From assembly GCF_019139815.1 (NCBI RefSeq), contig NZ_CP077079.1:4898001-4962000 (forward strand): DNA of 64,000 bases, written 5' to 3'. This stretch comes from Pseudomonas asgharzadehiana. GTDB lineage: Bacteria; Pseudomonadota; Gammaproteobacteria; Pseudomonadales; Pseudomonadaceae. Under the pieces are notes generated by a model. The model had not been told where the DNA came from. It made no database searches and saw only the letters and a list, made by a program, of their open reading frames with translations. Both the position numbers and the translations under genes were made by a program. Positions within the stretch are counted from its first letter, which is position 1. Each line of letters begins with the position of its first letter. Positions 18,581 through 27,133 of this stretch are shown here, piece after piece.

Positions 18581-19473
18581 AGATGGGTTTGCACGATGGC
18601 CGCCAACCAGTCCATGAACACCCGCACCCGCAATGGCAAATGCCGCTGCCCGGCGTAGAGTAACGACACGTCCAGGGGCGGCGCCGGGTACTGCGGCAGT
18701 ACCGCGATCAGCTCGCCGCTGGCCAACTCATCGCCGATGCCCAGGGCCGGCACCTGGATAATCCCGAAGCCGCCCAGGCACGCCGACTTGTACGCATCGG
18801 TGCTGCTGACAGTGACACGCCCAGCCATGGGGATACGTTGCACTTTGTTGCCTTGCAGGTATTCGAACCCCGCCGAGCGCGAACCCAACGGTCGCACGTA
18901 GTGCACCAAGTGGTGGCCGGCCAAGTCAGCCAGGGTTTGCGGCACACCAAAGCGTTGCAGGTAGGCGGCGCTGACACAGTTGATCATCGGCATGCTGCAC
19001 AGCAGCCGCGCCACCACCGTCTGGTCCGGTTGCGCGCCGACCCGCAACACGCAATCAAACCCTTCGGCGAGCAGGTCGACCTGGCGGTCGGTGGTGCTGA
19101 TTTCCAGCTCGATCAGCGGGTGCGCGGCCATGAACTGCGGCAGGCGCGGCAAGATCAAATCGCGGGCCATCACGTTGGGCATGTCCACACGGATGCGCCC
19201 GGCCAACTGCGCTTCATCCTGGCGGAACAGGCCTTCCAGCTCGTCCATATGGGCCAGCAGATCCTTGCTGCGCTCATACAAAACGCGGCCGTCCTGGGTG
19301 GCTTGCACCTTGCGCGTGGTGCGTTGCAACAGGCGCGCACCGAGCAGTTCTTCCAATGCCTGCACATGCTCGGACACCGTGGAGCGCGGCAGCCCCAGGC
19401 TCTCGCCGGCCTGGGTAAAACTCGACAGTTCGGTAACGCGCACAAAGGTGCGCAGCAACTCCAACTTGTTCAT
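18577..19473 (-). CDS. LysR-family regulator (paired with an SDR gene)
   Basis: This 298-residue regulator begins MNKLELLRTFVRVTELSSFT, with the HTH recognition stretch GLPRSTVSEHVQALEELLG, as in the CrgA/DmlR-like group. The effector domain runs to the end. It is divergent from the SDR oxidoreductase at 19581 (107 bp apart) and probably controls it. Such LysR/SDR pairs are common in pseudomonads and often respond to aldehydes or quinones, but the signal is not known here. Confidence 0.88.
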   Translation of the reverse strand: MNKLELLRTFVRVTELSSFTQAGESLGLPRSTVSEHVQALEELLGARLLQRTTRKVQATQDGRVLYERSKDLLAHMDELEGLFRQDEAQLAGRIRVDMPNVMARDLILPRLPQFMAAHPLIELEISTTDRQVDLLAEGFDCVLRVGAQPDQTVVARLLCSMPMINCVSAAYLQRFGVPQTLADLAGHHLVHYVRPLGSRSAGFEYLQGNKVQRIPMAGRVTVSSTDAYKSACLGGFGIIQVPALGIGDELASGELIAVLPQYPAPPLDVSLLYAGQRHLPLRVRVFMDWLAAIVQTHL

Positions 19474-19580
19474 GGATTGTTCGCCTTATCCGGCCAGTGA
19501 TTCCGGTTCTGCTCTGTTTATCACGTTATAAGCGGACAAATACACTCGGTCCCACGCTCACATCTGAAGAGGACTGCACC

Positions 19581-20339
19581 ATGACCCGTAAAATCGCACT
19601 CATCACCGGCGCCAGCCGTGGCCTGGGCAAGAACGCCGCGCTGCATCTGGCGGCGCAAGGCGTCGACATCATCGGCACTTACCACAACAAGGCCGACGAA
19701 GCGCAAGCCTTGGTAGCGCAGATCGAACAATTGGGTGGCCGCGCCGCCATGCTCAAGCTGGACGTGAGCCAGAGCGCGACCTTCGGCGCTTTCGTCGGTG
19801 AAGTGGCCGGCGTGCTCAAGGAAGTTTTCGCACAGGATCACTTCGACTTTCTGATCAATAACGCCGGTATCGGCATTCACGCCAGCTTTGCTGAAACCAC
19901 CGAGGAGCAGTTCGATCAACTGGTGGCGATTCAATTCAAGGGCCCTTTCTTCCTGACCCAGAAGTTGCTGCCGTTGATCCGCGACGGTGGGCGCATCCTT
20001 AACGTCTCCAGCGGCCTGGCGCGCTTCAGCCTGCCAGGTTACGCGGCCTATGCGGCGATGAAAGGCGCGATGGAAGTGCTGACCCGCTACCAGGCCAAGG
20101 AATTGGGCGGGCGCGGCATCAGCGTCAACGTCCTCGCACCCGGCGCCATCGAGACCGATTTCGGCGGCGGCGCCGTGCGCGACAACGCCAGCCTGAATGC
20201 CATGGTCGCCAGCAACACCGCGCTGGGCCGCGCCGGTTTACCGGATGACATTGGCGGGGCCATCGCCAGCCTGTTGGCCGACGGCAGCCACTGGATCACC
20301 GGCCAACGGATCGAGGCCTCGGGCGGTATGTTTTTGTAG
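19581..20339 (+). CDS. Short-chain dehydrogenase/reductase
   Basis: This 252-residue classical SDR has the NAD(P)-binding motif TGASRGLGKNAA at residues 10-21, NNAG, the catalytic serine in NVSSG, and the tyrosine-lysine pair YAAMK. The C-terminus HWITGQRIEASGGMFL is typical. The substrate is unknown. The start at 19581 has an AGAGGA site. The last 102 bp are overlapped on the other strand by the 3' end of the PACE transporter ORF. Confidence 0.9.
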   Translation: MTRKIALITGASRGLGKNAALHLAAQGVDIIGTYHNKADEAQALVAQIEQLGGRAAMLKLDVSQSATFGAFVGEVAGVLKEVFAQDHFDFLINNAGIGIHASFAETTEEQFDQLVAIQFKGPFFLTQKLLPLIRDGGRILNVSSGLARFSLPGYAAYAAMKGAMEVLTRYQAKELGGRGISVNVLAPGAIETDFGGGAVRDNASLNAMVASNTALGRAGLPDDIGGAIASLLADGSHWITGQRIEASGGMFL

Positions 20340-20750
20340 GAGCTTTTCGCGCAGCACGTCATACCCCCAGTGATACACATAGGTATACGGCAGGAAGAAC
20401 AGCAGTATGCCGATGTCGAGGACAAACGCCTGCAACAGGCTGATCTTCAGCCACGCCGCGATCAACGGCACGCACACCAGGATCAGCCCGCCTTCGAACA
20501 GCAACGCATGGAGCACGCGGGTCCAGGCGGTGTTGGCCAGTTGCAGGCGCACCTTGAGGCGGTCGAACAGGCCGTTGAAAATCACGTTCCATGTCAGCGC
20601 CATAAGGCTGATCGCCAGGGTGACCATGCCCATTTCCAGGGCCGGCTTGCCCATGATCCACGCCAGCAAGGGCGTACAGATCAACAACGCCAAGGCTTCG
20701 AAACCAATGGCTTGGCACACGCGTTCAGCGATGGATTTGGTAGGGCTCAT
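20238..20750 (-). CDS. PACE-family multidrug efflux transporter
   Basis: This 170-residue inner-membrane protein is built from two bacterial-transmembrane-pair units (four helices). Family landmarks are ERVCQAIGFEALALLICTP, LTWNVIFNGLFDR, RVLHALLFEGGLILVCVPLIA and FLPYTYVYHWGYDVLRE. PACE proteins such as AceI export biocides like chlorhexidine and short-chain diamines. Members usually have about 145-150 residues. Here the ORF runs about 30 residues longer into the antisense of the SDR gene, with a non-membrane tail that is probably incidental. It is divergent from a LysR gene, the usual arrangement for PACE regulation. Confidence 0.85.
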   Translation of the reverse strand: MSPTKSIAERVCQAIGFEALALLICTPLLAWIMGKPALEMGMVTLAISLMALTWNVIFNGLFDRLKVRLQLANTAWTRVLHALLFEGGLILVCVPLIAAWLKISLLQAFVLDIGILLFFLPYTYVYHWGYDVLREKLLQKHTARGLDPLAGDPVAAVGQQAGDGPANVIR

Positions 20751-20838
20751 GACCGGTCTCCGTGAGTGAGGAAGGTTGCCATGATCACCCCTTGTCTCGA
20801 TACTTCATAACCAATAACCATCGATCAAGGCGATAGTC

Positions 20839-21693
20839 ATGGCCTCTCATGAAGTGCTGCAGGCGTTTGTCCAGGCGGCGACCCAAGGCTCGTTTTCCGC
20901 AGCCGCGCGCAAGCTGGGCAAGAGCCAGTCCACCGTCAGCGCGGCAGTGGCCAGCCTGGAGATTGACTTGGATGTGGTGCTGTTCGACCGCAGCAGCCGC
21001 AAACCAGCCCTCACCCCGGCCGGCCATGTGTTGCTGCAACGCGCCGAGCAGGTGCTGGAGGCCAGCAGCCGCTTGGAACTGGCGGCGAGCCAGTTGGCCC
21101 AGGGCCTGGAGCCGAAGCTGACCATCGCCATGTCCGATACCTACCAATCCGACCGTTTCGAGTGCGCCCTCAGCGCATTTGAACAGCGCTATCCGGACCT
21201 AGAGCTGGAATGCCTGATCGCCGAATGCGAAGACTTGATTGCCTTGGTGCAGAGCGGTCGGGCGCAGATTGCGTTTATTGAGCACCAGGCGGTTTACCCG
21301 CCGGACCTGACCTGCGCAACCGTGGACGAGCGCACGGAAATTGCGTTGTTCGTGTCGCCGAAACACCCGTTGGCGGCGCTCAAGTCCATCACCGCACACG
21401 CCCTGCAACAACACCGCGAATTGCGCCTGGCCAGCATCATCAACCCGAATGAAACCCGCGCCACCGGGCGCGTCTGGTCGGCACCCAGTTACCTGATGCT
21501 GATGGAGATGGCCCAACTGGGTTTCGGCTGGGCACCGATTCCGCGCTGGCTGGTAGAGCGGTTTGGCGGCGGGCAACTGGTCGAACTCACCGCACGCAGT
21601 TGGCCGCGTTCGGTGGCGGTGGATGCGCTGTGGTCGCGCCACCACGCGCCGGGGCCGGCGGGGAGTTGGTTGTTGGGCAAGATGCTGGAGTGA
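20839..21693 (+). CDS. LysR-family regulator, probable PACE transporter activator
   Basis: This 284-residue LysR protein has the HTH in residues 1-60 (VLQAFVQAATQGSFSAAARK, then GKSQSTVSAAVASLEIDL) and an effector domain with TIAMSDTYQSDRFE. It is divergent from the PACE efflux gene with 88 bp between them, matching the AceR-AceI layout of known PACE systems. Regulation of the transporter is an inference from position. A REPIN follows the stop. Confidence 0.87.
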   Translation: MASHEVLQAFVQAATQGSFSAAARKLGKSQSTVSAAVASLEIDLDVVLFDRSSRKPALTPAGHVLLQRAEQVLEASSRLELAASQLAQGLEPKLTIAMSDTYQSDRFECALSAFEQRYPDLELECLIAECEDLIALVQSGRAQIAFIEHQAVYPPDLTCATVDERTEIALFVSPKHPLAALKSITAHALQQHRELRLASIINPNETRATGRVWSAPSYLMLMEMAQLGFGWAPIPRWLVERFGGGQLVELTARSWPRSVAVDALWSRHHAPGPAGSWLLGKMLE

Positions 21694-21725
21694 CGAGCAC
21701 TGCCGGTGCTGACACTGAGATCACC

Positions 21726-21816
21726 TGTGGGAGGGGGCTTGCTCCCGATGGCGGTGTGACAGTATCCGATGTGCTGGCTGAACCACCGCTATCGGGAGCA
21801 AGCCCCCTCCCACAGT
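21726..21816. repeat. REPIN (two inverted REP elements)
   Basis: The left arm CTGTGGGAGGGGGCTTGCTC and the right arm GAGCAAGCCCCCTCCCACAG are perfect reverse complements flanking about 50 bp of variable DNA. It sits between a LysR gene and the sigma factor gene, both of which end here (convergent). Confidence 0.93.
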
Positions 21817-21823
21817 TTGATCT

Positions 21824-23110
21824 TCATTGCATGGACGATTTGAGTTCAGCCAGGCGGCTGTCAAGAAAGCGCTGTTCCGGGACCTGCTGGGTCAGGGACA
21901 GGGCTTTTTCGTATGCCAGGCGTGCGTCTTCCCACCGCCCCAACCGCCGGCAGAACTCCCCACGCGCCGAGTGTGCCAAGTGGTAATCGAGCAATTCGCC
22001 GCGCGCCAGGATCGCTTCCACCTGCTGCAACCCCGCCAGCGGCCCATCACGCATGGCCAGTGCCACCGCGCGGTTCAACTCGATCACCGGCGACGGCATG
22101 GCCCTGAGCAATACATCGTAAAGCCCGACAATTTGCGGCCAGTCCGTTTGCCCTGCGCTCGGCGCCTCGGCATGCACCGCCGCAATGGCCGCTTGCAGGC
22201 AGTAGGGGCCGAAGCGCCGCGTGGTCAGCGCGCGTTCCACCAGCGTGCAGCCTTCGGCAATCAGGGACGCATCCCACAACGAACGGTCCTGTTCATCCAA
22301 CAGCACCAGTTCGCCATTGGCCGAGGTACGCGCCGCGCGGCGAGATTCGTGCAGCAGCATCAGCGCCAGCAGGCCCATCACTTCCGGTTCCGCCAGCAAT
22401 TCCATGAGCAAGCGCGCCAGGCGAATGGCTTCGCCGGTTAATGCTTCGCGGGTGAGGTCGGCGCCCATGGACGCCGAATAGCCTTCATTGAACACCAGGT
22501 AAATCACGCGCAATACGCTGTCGAGGCGCTCGGGCAATTCGGCCAGGGACGGTACTTGATAGGGGATTTTCGCCTCACGGATCTTGCCCTTGGCGCGCAC
22601 GATGCGCTGGGCGATGGTGGTGGGCGTGACGAGAAACGCATGGGCAATTTCTTCAGTGGTGAGGTCGCAGATCTCGCGCAAGGTCAGCGCCGCCTGGGCA
22701 TCAGGTGCCAGCGCGGGATGGCAACAGGTGAAGATCAGGCGCAGGCGATCGTCTTGCACGTCTTCAACGCTCCAGTCGGCCGCTTCCAGTTCGTCGGCCT
22801 GCGCTTGCAACAACGGGGTGAACCGCGCCTGGCGGCGCAGGCGGTCGATGGCCTTGAAGCGCCCGGTGGAGACCAGCCAGGCGCGGGGGTTGTTGGGTAC
22901 GCCGTCCTGCGGCCAGCGTTCGACCGCGACGAAGAACGCCTCGTGGAGGGCTTCTTCGGCGAGGTCGAAATCACCCAGCAGGCGGATCAGCGTGGCGAGC
23001 ACGCGCCGCGATTCACTGCGGTAGATCGCCTCGATCTGCGGCGTCAATCGCGCATGCCTTCGGTCGAGGCTCTGGCCCCGGCCATTATGAAAACCCATGG
23101 CTTGGCGCAT
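21824..23110 (-). CDS. ECF42-type RNA polymerase sigma factor with C-terminal TPR-like extension
   Basis: This 428-residue protein carries sigma-70 region 2 (about 25-95, LLGDFDLAEEALHEAFFVAVERWP and RAWLVSTGRFKAIDRLRR) and region 4 (about 130-180, LTTEEIAHAFLVTPTTIAQRIVRAK). The roughly 230-residue C-terminal helical extension includes a TPR-like repeat (REFCRRLGRWEDARLAYEKAL). This is the ECF42 architecture. It has no anti-sigma gene; ECF42 factors are instead genetically linked to DGPF (YCII) proteins, exactly as here with the gene at 23194. The start could be 23110 or 23098; neither has a good ribosome site. Confidence 0.85.
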   Translation of the reverse strand: MRQAMGFHNGRGQSLDRRHARLTPQIEAIYRSESRRVLATLIRLLGDFDLAEEALHEAFFVAVERWPQDGVPNNPRAWLVSTGRFKAIDRLRRQARFTPLLQAQADELEAADWSVEDVQDDRLRLIFTCCHPALAPDAQAALTLREICDLTTEEIAHAFLVTPTTIAQRIVRAKGKIREAKIPYQVPSLAELPERLDSVLRVIYLVFNEGYSASMGADLTREALTGEAIRLARLLMELLAEPEVMGLLALMLLHESRRAARTSANGELVLLDEQDRSLWDASLIAEGCTLVERALTTRRFGPYCLQAAIAAVHAEAPSAGQTDWPQIVGLYDVLLRAMPSPVIELNRAVALAMRDGPLAGLQQVEAILARGELLDYHLAHSARGEFCRRLGRWEDARLAYEKALSLTQQVPEQRFLDSRLAELKSSMQ

Positions 23111-23193
23111 TGATCAAGCAGCTGATGGACGGTTCAAACGCGGCAGGTTGTCGGAACATGGGAAAAACCTCCTGATTGTTGGGATTGTTGTAC

Positions 23194-23538
23194 TCAGAGA
23201 TTCAATTCGCGCACCGGGCGCACTTCCACGCTGCCGACCCGAGCAGCCGGGATGCCGCCGGCTACCTGGAGCGCTTCGTTAAGGTCCCGGGCTTCGATCA
23301 GGTAAAAGCCGGCGAGCTGCTCCTTGGTTTCGGCAAACGGCCCGTCGGTGATCGACAGCTTGCCGTTGCGCATGCGCACGGTGGTGGCGGTGCTCACTGA
23401 CTCCAGCGGCTCGGCGGCAAGCATGCGCCCGCTGGCCTGGATGGCCTGGGCGTAAGCGAGGCATTCCGGGTCGGCAGGGCTGTCGGGCGAGGTGTGCAGC
23501 ACCTGTTCGTTGCTGTAGATCAGGCACAGGTATTTCAT
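23194..23538 (-). CDS. YCII-related (DGPF) protein
   Basis: This 114-residue ferredoxin-like protein begins MKYLCLIYSNEQ and contains the family mark ITDGPFAETKEQLAGFYLIEA, with RPVRELNL at the end. DGPF proteins are the typical targets and partners of ECF41/ECF42 sigma factors; their chemistry is unknown. It lies upstream of the sigma factor gene on the same strand and has a GGAG site before its ATG at 23538. Confidence 0.9.
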   Translation of the reverse strand: MKYLCLIYSNEQVLHTSPDSPADPECLAYAQAIQASGRMLAAEPLESVSTATTVRMRNGKLSITDGPFAETKEQLAGFYLIEARDLNEALQVAGGIPAARVGSVEVRPVRELNL

Positions 23539-23580
23539 GGCGTTCTCCGTTTTCGGACTATTGACTATAGTTCGCGACGC

Positions 23581-24000
23581 TCAAGGTTTCAGGTCGAACA
23601 GCGCGGTGCCTGTGGCCATATCGAACGGGGCCGACCAATGCTCATGCACCACTTTCCATTCGCCATTGAATCGCTGATAACCGGCGGTGACGCGCATCCA
23701 GCAGGCCTTTACCTCGCCATCCGGCCCGGCGCCGCCGCAATGGGCCAGCCAGTGGGCAAAGGCGCTGTCCTGGGCCTGCACGATGCGCAGTTCGTGGAAC
23801 TCGAAAATACCGGGGCCAGGGCAGTGCTCCATGCACGCCTTCCAGTGTTCGCGGTAAGCGGCCTTGCCCTTGAATTGCAGGGCGCTAACGGCGTCGAACG
23901 AGACGATATCGTCGGCGTAATAGCTGACAATTTTGTCGATATCACGGGCCAGTACGGCGTGTTTCCAGTGTTCGATCAGGGTGTTGATTGCAGTGCTCAT
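23581..24000 (-). CDS. SnoaL-like / DUF4440 nuclear-transport-factor-2-fold protein
   Basis: This 139-residue cytoplasmic protein has the NTF2-like cone fold pattern: IEHWKHAVLARDIDKIVSYYADDIVSFD, FKGKAAYREHWKACM, and the C-terminal strands RVTAGYQRFNGEWKVVHEHWS. Such proteins are ketosteroid-isomerase-like enzymes or binding proteins. It precedes the DGPF protein and sigma factor genes on the same strand and is probably co-transcribed; an AGGAG site lies 8 nt before the ATG. Confidence 0.87.
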   Translation of the reverse strand: MSTAINTLIEHWKHAVLARDIDKIVSYYADDIVSFDAVSALQFKGKAAYREHWKACMEHCPGPGIFEFHELRIVQAQDSAFAHWLAHCGGAGPDGEVKACWMRVTAGYQRFNGEWKVVHEHWSAPFDMATGTALFDLKP

Positions 24001-24144
24001 GGTGTTGACTCCTGGGATGGAAAATCATGGAAGACACCCTTAGTCGAACGCGCCGTGGGCCAATCGACAGACCGTTGAAAAATAATTTCAACCCCGCCAA
24101 ACCCGATAGACTGCGGCCTTACTTGCAGCCGTTCGGACACCCCG

Positions 24145-24660
24145 ATGCACACCCGCCTGGTCGATTACGCCGCGCTGACAGCCACACAGCAACAGCACGT
24201 CAGCGCCATCGAAGTGCATCCCGAGCAGTTACCGTTTTGCGGCGACATGTATTGCGCGCTCAATAGCCTGTTGGCTAAACCCAGCCCCGGCGTCAAAGGC
24301 TTTGCGCTGCTGGCCGATGATTTCCCCGTGGCCTTCCTGTTGCTCAAGCGCCCGCCGTGCCTGCCGCACTGGGCCGACGAACACAGCGCCACGCTGCATG
24401 CCTTGCAGGTGGATCGCCGGCAACAGGGCCGTGGGTTCGGCAAGGCGTGCCTGCAGGCATTGCCGGCGGCGGCGCTTGAGGCGTGGCCGCAGATCAAGGC
24501 GTTGGAGTTGTCGGTGGATACCGACAATGTGGCGGCGATGGGCTTGTATCTGGGGCTCGGATGGGTGGACAGCGGCGAGGCCTATAAAGGGCGGGTGGGC
24601 TACGAGCGCAGGTTGAGGTGGGTGTTTGGTCGGGCCACCGTTGACACTGCCGAAATGTAA
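24145..24660 (+). CDS. GNAT-family N-acetyltransferase
   Basis: This 171-residue protein has the acetyl-CoA-binding pyrophosphate loop VDRRQQGRGFGKACLQAL at about residues 92-109. A following ELSVDTDNVAAMGLYLGLGW segment is the typical beta4-helix-beta5 end of GNAT enzymes. The acceptor is unknown. The gene runs up to the promoter of the HipB-like gene; its stop overlaps one arm of an inverted repeat there. Confidence 0.87.
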   Translation: MHTRLVDYAALTATQQQHVSAIEVHPEQLPFCGDMYCALNSLLAKPSPGVKGFALLADDFPVAFLLLKRPPCLPHWADEHSATLHALQVDRRQQGRGFGKACLQALPAAALEAWPQIKALELSVDTDNVAAMGLYLGLGWVDSGEAYKGRVGYERRLRWVFGRATVDTAEM

Positions 24661-24702
24661 CGTATATATGACTTCACCTTTCAAAAGTAACGAATACGTA
24701 AC
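24657..24702. promoter_or_regulatory. Repeated GTAAC/GTTAC motif, probable autoregulatory operator of the HipB-like gene
   Basis: GTAACGTATA (24657-24666) and AATACGTAAC (24693-24702) form an imperfect inverted repeat (8 of 10 positions), with a further GTAACG at 24687-24692. The distal arm touches the ATG at 24703. HipB-type antitoxins repress their own operon through short inverted repeats, so these are the likely binding sites. Confidence 0.5.
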
Positions 24703-24957
24703 ATGGACGCCTCGGTTATTACCCAACGACTCGGTCATCAAATCCGCGCCATGCGCCTCAATCGGGGCTATAAACAGGCCGACCTGGCGAAGCTTGCGGG
24801 CATTACCCGGCAGAAACTGATTGAAATTGAACAAGGAAGCCTCTCGGTTTCCATGAATGCTTACGCCCGGGTGATGGCGGCCTTGGGCAGCGAGGTCAAA
24901 TTGGTACCCGTGACCCTGCCGACGCTGGAGGAGTTAGAGGATTTGTTCGATGAATAG
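24703..24957 (+). CDS. HipB-like XRE-family DNA-binding antitoxin (orphan)
   Basis: This 84-residue XRE helix-turn-helix protein (LGHQIRAMRLNRGYKQADLA, then AGITRQKLIEIEQG) has a C-terminal strand SEVKLVPVTLPTLEELEDL as in HipB antitoxins. HipB normally neutralises the kinase HipA, encoded just downstream with an ATGA-type overlap. Here an ATG does overlap the stop, at 24950, and opens like a HipA start, but that frame closes after 22 codons. The toxin gene is therefore lost and this is an orphan. It probably still represses its own promoter. Confidence 0.75.
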   Translation: MDASVITQRLGHQIRAMRLNRGYKQADLAKLAGITRQKLIEIEQGSLSVSMNAYARVMAALGSEVKLVPVTLPTLEELEDLFDE

Positions 24958-25113
24958 CCCAACGCTTCGAGTGCGTACCCCAAACACGCATCCAGACGTT
25001 CCTCCAGACGCTTGAAGTCGTGCTCAAGCGCGAAGACGATTACTGCCGGTCAGCGCCTGAAGTGGCGAAAGCCATACGGCAATCCGCTGAGGTTTACCAA
25101 CGCAGCTTTGGTG
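24950..25113 (+). pseudogene. hipA remnant with large internal deletion
   Basis: The ATG at 24950 overlaps the hipB stop and opens MNSPTLRV, like a HipA N-terminus, then stops after 22 codons. From about 24990, one base shifted, the frame reads ...IQTFLQTLEVVLKREDDY and ends EVYQRSFGG before a TGA at 25111-25113. This resembles the helical C-terminal end of HipA. Over 1 kb of the usual gene (about 440 codons) is missing between the two parts. The assignment rests on position and pattern only. Confidence 0.5.
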
Positions 25114-25163
25114 GCTGAGGTGCCTCTGCAGGCGCCGGCAAGCCGGCACCCGCATGATTGCAG

Positions 25164-25646
25164 TCAGCCGCGCTCTCCAACCGGTAACCAGATCTCCACT
25201 GTGCCCGTGCCTTTGCGCGCATCAAAATCGGCGCTGTAGCGCTCGAAATCCGCGCCCATCACCTTGTAGCCCGAGTGCGGCAGCCACTCGAACATGATGC
25301 GCTCGTAGGTCTGTTCCAACGCCTGCACCGGGCCGTGATGCGGGAACACGGCATAGTTGAGCGGTGGAATTTCGATCACTTCAAAGTTGCTCGGCACCGC
25401 GCTTTTAGCCGGGACTTCCACGCCGGCCATGTAATCGAATTCGCCATGGTGGGGGTTATGGCAAACCCCATAGGTCACACCGCCGACACGCTTTTTGATG
25501 TCTTTGACGCAGGTGTCGAACAACTCCCACAACCTGGGTATATCGCCGACGGTGGCCTTCGAATAACGCCCTTGTACCCCGGCGATCACCAGCGCCTTGC
25601 CTGCTTCCATGCGTGGCTCCAGCGGTTGTCTTGTCTGCTGATCCAT
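25164..25646 (-). CDS. GyrI-like / AraC effector-binding-domain protein
   Basis: This 160-residue stand-alone effector-binding (GyrI/SOUL-like) protein lacks a DNA-binding domain. Landmarks are ALVIAGVQGRYSK near the start, the middle strand YGVCHNPHHGEFDYMAGVEV, and NYAVFPHHGPVQALEQTYERIMFEWLPHSGY. Members bind small amphipathic molecules or inhibit gyrase. The ATG at 25646 has a GAAGGAGA site and is preferred to the codon at 25676. Confidence 0.87.
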   Translation of the reverse strand: MDQQTRQPLEPRMEAGKALVIAGVQGRYSKATVGDIPRLWELFDTCVKDIKKRVGGVTYGVCHNPHHGEFDYMAGVEVPAKSAVPSNFEVIEIPPLNYAVFPHHGPVQALEQTYERIMFEWLPHSGYKVMGADFERYSADFDARKGTGTVEIWLPVGERG

Positions 25647-25841
25647 ACGAACAGTCTCCTTCTTATGAGGGAACAAACCCGCATCGAGTATAGGGGCATT
25701 TTCACGCAGCGCTTCAACCGGAAAATTTTCCTACGCATCTAGACAACTGGCCATCACGGACCGTATTGTCTGCCCCGCAGGCCACCGCAGTGGCCGACGT
25801 CGCTCGGACGGTTCCGGGCGCTTACGTACTTCGAGGCAACA

Positions 25842-27053
25842 ATGGCCGAACAAGGTTCGCCGCGCCGCTTTGCGCGCATCGATCGACTCCCCCCTTACGT
25901 ATTCAACATCACTGCCGAGCTGAAGATGGCTGCGCGTCGGCGCGGCGAAGACATCATCGACTTGAGCATGGGTAACCCCGACGGCGCCACGCCGCCGCAC
26001 ATCGTCGAAAAACTCGTGCAAGTGGCCCAGCGTGAAGACACCCACGGCTACTCCACCTCCAAAGGTATTCCGCGGCTGCGCCGGGCGATTTCGCGCTGGT
26101 ACAAAGACCGCTATGAAGTGGACATCGACCCCGAGTCGGAAGCCATTGTGACCATTGGTTCAAAAGAAGGCCTGGCGCACTTGATGCTGGCCACGCTGGA
26201 CCAGGGCGACACTGTGCTGGTGCCCAACCCGAGCTACCCGATTCACATCTACGGCGCGGTGATTGCCGGCGCCCAAGTGCGCTCGGTGCCGCTGGTGCCC
26301 GGCGTGGACTTCTTCGACGAGCTGGAGCGGGCGATTCGCGGCTCGATCCCCAAGCCGAAGATGATGATTCTCGGCTTCCCGTCCAACCCCACCGCGCAGT
26401 GCGTGGAGCTGGATTTCTTTGAACGGGTGATTGCGCTGGCCAAGCAATACGACGTGCTGGTGATCCACGACCTGGCCTACGCCGATATCGTCTACGACGG
26501 CTGGAAAGCCCCGTCGATCATGCAGGTGCCGGGCGCCAAGGACGTTGCGGTGGAGTTTTTCACCCTGTCCAAGAGCTACAACATGGCCGGCTGGCGCATC
26601 GGCTTTATGGTGGGCAACCCGGAACTGGTCAACGCCCTGGCCCGCATCAAGAGTTACCACGACTACGGCACCTTCACCCCGCTGCAGGTGGCGGCGATTG
26701 CGGCATTGGAAGGCGACCAGCAATGCGTGAAAGACATCGCCGAGCAATACCGCCAGCGCCGCAATGTGCTGGTCAAGGGCCTGCATGAGCTGGGTTGGAT
26801 GGTCGAGAACCCGAAGGCGTCGATGTACGTCTGGGCCAAGATCCCCGAACAGTACGCCGCCATGGGCTCGCTGGAATTTGCCAAGAAGCTGCTGCTGGAG
26901 GCCAAGGTGTGCGTGTCACCGGGCATCGGCTTTGGTGAGTATGGGGATGATCATGTGCGCTTTGCGCTGATCGAGAACCAAGACCGGATTCGCCAGGCGG
27001 TACGCGGGATTCGCGGGATGTTCAGGGCGGATGGGCTAGTCGCTAAAGCCTGA
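25842..27053 (+). CDS. alaC: Alanine transaminase (AlaC-type)
   Basis: This 403-residue class I/II PLP aminotransferase converts pyruvate and glutamate to alanine and 2-oxoglutarate. Motifs are [18 protein letters not shown] near residue 42, [33 protein letters not shown], and the PLP lysine in [16 protein letters not shown]. The sequence matches AlaC of enterobacteria and pseudomonads. A GAGG site precedes the ATG. It stands alone and ends in a REP hairpin shared with the convergent gluconate transporter gene. Confidence 0.9.
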   Translation: MAEQGSPRRFARIDRLPPYVFNITAELKMAARRRGEDIIDLSMGNPDGATPPHIVEKLVQVAQREDTHGYSTSKGIPRLRRAISRWYKDRYEVDIDPESEAIVTIGSKEGLAHLMLATLDQGDTVLVPNPSYPIHIYGAVIAGAQVRSVPLVPGVDFFDELERAIRGSIPKPKMMILGFPSNPTAQCVELDFFERVIALAKQYDVLVIHDLAYADIVYDGWKAPSIMQVPGAKDVAVEFFTLSKSYNMAGWRIGFMVGNPELVNALARIKSYHDYGTFTPLQVAAIAALEGDQQCVKDIAEQYRQRRNVLVKGLHELGWMVENPKASMYVWAKIPEQYAAMGSLEFAKKLLLEAKVCVSPGIGFGEYGDDHVRFALIENQDRIRQAVRGIRGMFRADGLVAKA

Positions 27054-27066
27054 ATCTGACTCGGTC

Positions 27067-27098
27067 AAAATGTGGGAGCAAGCCCCCTCCCACATTTT
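27067..27098. repeat. Single REP hairpin between convergent genes
   Basis: The arms AAAATGTGGGAG and CTCCCACATTTT enclose CAAGCCCC. With an A-run on one side and a T-run on the other, it can work as a terminator in both directions, for alaC and for gntP. Confidence 0.88.
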
Positions 27099-27133
27099 AA
27101 TTGGGTTATCAGCCCGGTTTCATTGGGTGTCTG

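Noticed and set aside
25133..25148. GCCGGC-rich hairpin after the hipA remnant taken as a terminator
   Set aside because: There is no T-run on either side.
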